Source: Acutalibacter sp.
GTDB taxonomy: Bacteria; Bacillota; Clostridia; Oscillospirales; Acutalibacteraceae
Assembly (NCBI GenBank): GCA_020025775.1
Contig: JAHHRN010000001.1
Coordinates: forward strand, 354,039 to 418,038
Reading direction: 5' to 3'
DNA: 64,000 nucleotides
Shown: piece after piece, positions 60,652 through 64,000 of the stretch
Layout of the letters: each line of letters opens with the position of its first letter
Numbering within the stretch: the stretch's first letter is position 1
Notes under the pieces: generated by a model
The model's database searches: none
Seen by the model: the letters and a program-made list of their open reading frames with translations, nothing else
Told to the model about the DNA's origin: nothing
Program-made: the position numbers and the translations under genes

Positions 60652-62319
60652 ATGATTGAAAAAGAAGAAAATGTCATGGCTTCCAATTTTATCCATGACT
60701 TTATTGATAAGGATTTAGAGGACGGCGTTTACGACCACGTGCAGACCCGTTTCCCTCCCGAACCGAATGGCTATTTGCACATCGGCCACGCTAAGGCGAT
60801 TTGCATCAACTTCGGCACAGCGAAGAAATACGGCGGCACTTGCAATCTGCGCTTTGATGATACCAACCCGCAGAAGGAAGATATGGAATATGTAGAGTCC
60901 ATTCAGGAGGACATCCAGTGGCTCGGCTTCCAGTGGGATAACTGCTACTATGCGTCCAGCTATTTCGATTTCATTTACGAATGTGCCATTCGTCTTATCG
61001 AAATGGGCAAGGCTTATGTAGATGACCTTTCCGCAGAGGAAATCCGCGAATACCGCGGTACTTTGACCTCCCCCGGTAAGGAAAGCCCCTACAGAAACCG
61101 TCCGGTAGAGGAAAACCTCGACCTCTTCAAGAGAATGACTGACGGCGAATTTGCAGACGGTGAAAAGGTGCTTCGTGCTAAGATTGATATGGCATCTCCG
61201 AACCTTAACATGCGTGACCCCGTTATCTATCGTATTGCACACGTTACCCATCATCAGACCGGCGACAAGTGGTGCGTTTATCCGATGTACGACTTCGCAC
61301 ATCCGCTTTCCGATACCAAAGAGGGTGTAACCCACTCCCTTTGCTCCTTGGAATTTGAAAACCACAGACCGCTTTATGATTGGTTCTTAAAGGAATTGGA
61401 ATTGCCGCAGCCTTCCCGTCAGATTGAGTTTGCAAGACTCAACCTCAACTACTGCCTCACCAGTAAGAGAAAGTGCTTAGCACTCGTAAACGAAGGCATC
61501 GTAGACGGCTGGGATGACCCGAGAATGGTAACCCTCAGCGGTATGCGCCGCAGAGGCTATCCTGCAAAGGCAATTCGTACCTTCTGTGATAAAATCGGTG
61601 TTTCCAAGGCATATTCTGTTGTAGATATGGGACTTTTGGAATCCTGCGTACGCGATGAGCTCAACGAAAATGCGCCCAGAGCTATGGCAGTGCTTCGTCC
61701 CTTAAAGCTCATTGTCGATAACTATCCCGAGGGTCAGACCGAAACCTTAGAGGTGGAAATCCACCCCGGCAAACCCGAAATGGGCACAAGAAAGGTGACC
61801 TTCTCCAAGGAGCTCTTCATCGAGCAGGAAGACTTCATGGTAGAGCCGCCCAAGAAATATTTCAGACTTTTCCCCGGCAATGAAGTTCGCTTAAAGAGCG
61901 CCTACTTCGTAAAATGCACGGGCTACGATACCGATGCAGACGGCAATGTAACCGCCGTACACTGCACCTATGATCCTGCAAGCCGCGGCGGCAATTCTCC
62001 CGACGGCAGAAAGGTCAAAGGTACTATGCACTGGGTCAGCGCCGCTGATTCCTTCAAAGCACAGGTCAACCTCTATGACCGTCTCTTCAATGCAGAGAAT
62101 CCCTCCGATGAATCCAAGGGCAGCTTTAAGGACAACCTTAACCCCAACTCCCTTGTTGTTTTGGAAGACTGCCTCGTAGAAGGCGGCATCCGTGATGCAA
62201 AACCGGGTGATGTATTCCAGTTTATGCGTCAGGGCTATTTCTGCGTAGATAAGAGAAGCACCGAAGACAAGAAGATTTTCAACTTGACGGTTGCACTTAA
62301 TTCCTCTTGGGGTAAATAA
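60652..62319 (+). CDS. glnS: Glutamine--tRNA ligase
   Basis: A 555-residue class I synthetase that charges tRNA-Gln directly. It has RFPPEPNGYLHIGHAKAI (HIGH), LRFDDTNPQKEDMEYV, and LTSKRKCLALVNEGIVDGWDDPRM (KMSKS). AAGGAGAAG precedes the ATG at 60652; a second ATG at 60676 is possible. Many Firmicutes make Gln-tRNA through GatCAB, so GlnS points to direct charging and to transfer of the gene in the lineage. It follows gltX by 51 bp. Confidence 0.96.
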   Translation: MIEKEENVMASNFIHDFIDKDLEDGVYDHVQTRFPPEPNGYLHIGHAKAICINFGTAKKYGGTCNLRFDDTNPQKEDMEYVESIQEDIQWLGFQWDNCYYASSYFDFIYECAIRLIEMGKAYVDDLSAEEIREYRGTLTSPGKESPYRNRPVEENLDLFKRMTDGEFADGEKVLRAKIDMASPNLNMRDPVIYRIAHVTHHQTGDKWCVYPMYDFAHPLSDTKEGVTHSLCSLEFENHRPLYDWFLKELELPQPSRQIEFARLNLNYCLTSKRKCLALVNEGIVDGWDDPRMVTLSGMRRRGYPAKAIRTFCDKIGVSKAYSVVDMGLLESCVRDELNENAPRAMAVLRPLKLIVDNYPEGQTETLEVEIHPGKPEMGTRKVTFSKELFIEQEDFMVEPPKKYFRLFPGNEVRLKSAYFVKCTGYDTDADGNVTAVHCTYDPASRGGNSPDGRKVKGTMHWVSAADSFKAQVNLYDRLFNAENPSDESKGSFKDNLNPNSLVVLEDCLVEGGIRDAKPGDVFQFMRQGYFCVDKRSTEDKKIFNLTVALNSSWGK

Positions 62320-62331
62320 GGAGACGGCGAC

Positions 62332-63006
62332 ATGAAAAAGAATCAAACTTCGAGTAAGGCTAAGCAGCCGAAGAATATAGGCTATCGCATTATTATGGCG
62401 ATTTTAGCCATTTGCGTGCCGATTATTACGTATTTTTCCGAATTCGTTTACATGGTGTGGGATTCCGAAGTGTTTAAATTTATAGCACAGCTTCAGGGCA
62501 ATACCGCAGATAACGGTCAAACCGAACAGGCACTCAGCGTTCGTATGTTTGTTGAGGAACTGTTACCGCAAATGAAAGGCTCGGAATCGTTTAATATGGA
62601 GACGGTGCTCCAATCTATTGAACCGATTCGTGCACCGCTCATTGCGTGCCTTGTCTTTTTGGCGTTGGCGGTTGTTCTCGCACTTGCCGTATTCTTTGTT
62701 TCGGCATTTTCTAAAAACAGGACGGTGGGAACCACGCTGGCTGGTGGAGGTTTGCTTTCCATGATTGGCTTGTCAATCTCTTTCCACTACCTTGCCGTTC
62801 CGCTGCTGGCAGGAAAAGTGACGATTGCATCCTTTATTCCGAATGCCTTAGTCGCTAAAATAATGAGTGCTGCGGCAAAGCTTTCTATTTTCCAGCTTTC
62901 CACGGGATTTTATCTCGTCCTTTTCCTCTATATCGCCATGGTGCTTTGGGGCGTAGCCAACTGGCTTGTCGCGCTCGGCGAAAACAAGACGAAAAAAGCA
63001 GATTAA
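62332..63006 (+). CDS. Membrane protein of unknown function
   Basis: A 224-residue protein with four membrane helices (about 17-38, 96-120, 135-158 and 186-210) and a Lys-rich cytoplasmic end. An extracytoplasmic loop of about 55 residues lies between the first two helices. No motif is recognised. It is 12 bp after glnS with AAGGAGACG, so it is translated in the same transcript, but the context gives no function. Confidence 0.7.
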   Translation: MKKNQTSSKAKQPKNIGYRIIMAILAICVPIITYFSEFVYMVWDSEVFKFIAQLQGNTADNGQTEQALSVRMFVEELLPQMKGSESFNMETVLQSIEPIRAPLIACLVFLALAVVLALAVFFVSAFSKNRTVGTTLAGGGLLSMIGLSISFHYLAVPLLAGKVTIASFIPNALVAKIMSAAAKLSIFQLSTGFYLVLFLYIAMVLWGVANWLVALGENKTKKAD

Positions 63007-63020
63007 TCTTTATAACACAA

Positions 63021-63062
63021 AAGCCTGTAAAGCACGCTGAACGTGCTTTACGGGCTTTTTCT
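63021..63062. terminator. Bidirectional terminator
   Basis: AAGCCTGTAAAGCACG / CGTGCTTTACGGGCTT stem with A and T runs on the two sides, separating the membrane protein gene and the convergent cortex hydrolase gene. Confidence 0.9.
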
Positions 63063-63098
63063 TTTTCATGGTATAAATTAGAGGACACACGGCAAAAC

Positions 63099-63812
63099 CT
63101 ATTTACAGAAGATGTGTGCACCGATTGTGGTAACAACTGGACGGGTGCGAATCCATTTGTTTGAGGTCTTACGGGGATTATAATAATAGATAGCACCGCC
63201 GCTCGGGTCCCAACCGTTAATGGCATCTCTCGCCGCCTTTTTAGAATCCGGTGTCGGCTCTACCTTCCAGTTGCTGTCCGTAACTGCCGAAAAAGCGCCG
63301 GGCTGATAAACCACTCCTGCAATGGAATCCGGGAAAGAGGAGTGCGATACACGATTTAATACAACCGCACCGATAGCGACCTGTCCGGTATAAGGTTCAC
63401 CTCTGCCTTCCGCGGCAATTACCTTTGCCAAGAGATAAACATCATTACTGCTGTATTGCCCATTGCCGGAAGAACCGGAGCTACCGGAGGAAAGTCCTAA
63501 ATAAAGAAGCGTCTTAGGACCGGCAACGCCGTCTACATCAATACCAACGTCTTTCTGAAAGCTGCGCACGGCACTGCGTGTGTTGGAACCATAAATACCG
63601 TCTACAGAACCGTGATAGTAGCCCTCTTGCTTTAAGACCTTTTGAATTTGACGGACTTCTTCTCCACGGGAACCCATTTTAGAAAGAACGGGAACTGCCG
63701 GTGTTTCTCTGTGTGCGTCAGTATTATAGAGTATACCGACGCCAATCAGACAAACACAAACTACAGAAAGAAATGGGAGAAGATAACGCCTAAATGCTGT
63801 GCTCTTTTTCAT
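63099..63812 (-). CDS. sleB: SleB-type spore-cortex-lytic enzyme
   Basis: A 237-residue exported peptidoglycan hydrolase. The start at 63812 has AAAGGTAGG upstream. An N-terminal hydrophobic helix (about 10-27) serves as signal or anchor. A peptidoglycan-binding domain follows with GSRGEEVRQIQKVLKQ and GIYGSNTRSAVRSFQK, and the catalytic domain has LAKVIAAEGRGEPYTGQVAIGAVVLNRV with the glutamate of this family, and GAIYYYNPRKTSNKWIRT. Such enzymes open the cortex at germination, so the organism probably forms spores. A ypeB gene is not visible next to it. Confidence 0.92.
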   Translation of the reverse strand: MKKSTAFRRYLLPFLSVVCVCLIGVGILYNTDAHRETPAVPVLSKMGSRGEEVRQIQKVLKQEGYYHGSVDGIYGSNTRSAVRSFQKDVGIDVDGVAGPKTLLYLGLSSGSSGSSGNGQYSSNDVYLLAKVIAAEGRGEPYTGQVAIGAVVLNRVSHSSFPDSIAGVVYQPGAFSAVTDSNWKVEPTPDSKKAARDAINGWDPSGGAIYYYNPRKTSNKWIRTRPVVTTIGAHIFCK

Positions 63813-63951
63813 AATATTACGCCTACCTTTTCTTAAAAACTGCGTTCTGAGCATAGCTTTTACAAAATATACGGAAATATGTGCTGAAACTGACTAAAAT
63901 AGTGTAAAATAACTGTTTTGCCTTTTAGAGGAAAAAGTTGCGCTGAAAGTG

Positions 63952-63980
63952 TTGACTTTTGAGGCTCAATTTGGTATTAT
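63952..63980 (+). promoter_or_regulatory. Promoter facing out of the window
   Basis: TTGACT (63952-63957) and TATTAT (63975-63980) are separated by 17 bp; the gene they serve begins beyond the window. Confidence 0.65.
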
Positions 63981-64000
63981 ATCAAAGCTGTCACGTGAGA

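Overview
The window reads as part of the chromosome of an anaerobic, low-to-mid GC Gram-positive bacterium of the class Clostridia, most likely an Oscillospirales/Ruminococcaceae-type gut organism. The signs are strong AGGAGG-like ribosome binding sites, sigma-A promoters with 17-bp spacers, a SleB-type spore-cortex hydrolase, a class D sortase, a GGGtGRT/NifU-like gene pair, an Rnf-type membrane redox module and the Firmicutes-type nusA-infB operon. No rRNA, tRNA, CRISPR array or intact insertion sequence was seen.

Layout. 1-2815 is the tail of a phage head module (a gene cut by the window edge, the major capsid protein, three small connector-like proteins) that stops at a terminator with no tail genes. 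2816-3780 is an AT-rich stretch with repeated GTTCAAA/TTTGAAC words and a small membrane protein gene. 3781-6694 is a PMCA-type P-type ATPase under a yybP-ykoY (manganese) riboswitch. 6702-10881 (minus) is an operon with only RnfD-, RnfE- and RnfA-like subunits plus a membrane-anchored glycosidase-like protein; a MecA-like adaptor gene diverges from it. 11495-15065 (minus) is proB-proA-unknown-rpe. 15291-18663 holds a membrane protein, a HAD phosphatase and rarA. 18755-21465 (minus) is a two-component system. 21584-22925 is an AT-rich islet with an unknown gene, an overlapping short frame and a 19-codon hydrophobic peptide gene. malQ (minus), a FabG-like reductase, DUF2752, TM2 and zinc-ribbon proteins follow, then gap.

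30661-32382 (minus) is the GGGtGRT + NifU-like pair. 32980-34332 is an RlmD-type methyltransferase gene whose second half has strikingly different leucine codon use. An NSS transporter, a surface protein plus class D sortase, a promoter-driven 40-codon small gene, fba, murA, a Fur-regulated metal permease and rlmB follow. 44235-48064 encodes a 1028-residue protein shaped like a P-type ATPase but without its catalytic motifs, next to an MgtC-like protein. 49838-57481 is the conserved translation/transcription operon rimP-nusA-rnpM-ylxQ-infB-rbfA-nrnA-truB-ribF. The end holds an iron-type alcohol dehydrogenase, gltX, glnS, a membrane protein and the cortex hydrolase.

Most of the window is housekeeping. 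The parts that stand out are the three-subunit Rnf-like module, the pseudo-P-type ATPase, two very small genes with complete expression signals, the mosaic methyltransferase gene, the tail-less capsid cluster, and several well-resolved cis-regulatory elements (Mn riboswitch, Fur-type operator, a leader terminator before malQ, direct-repeat operators).
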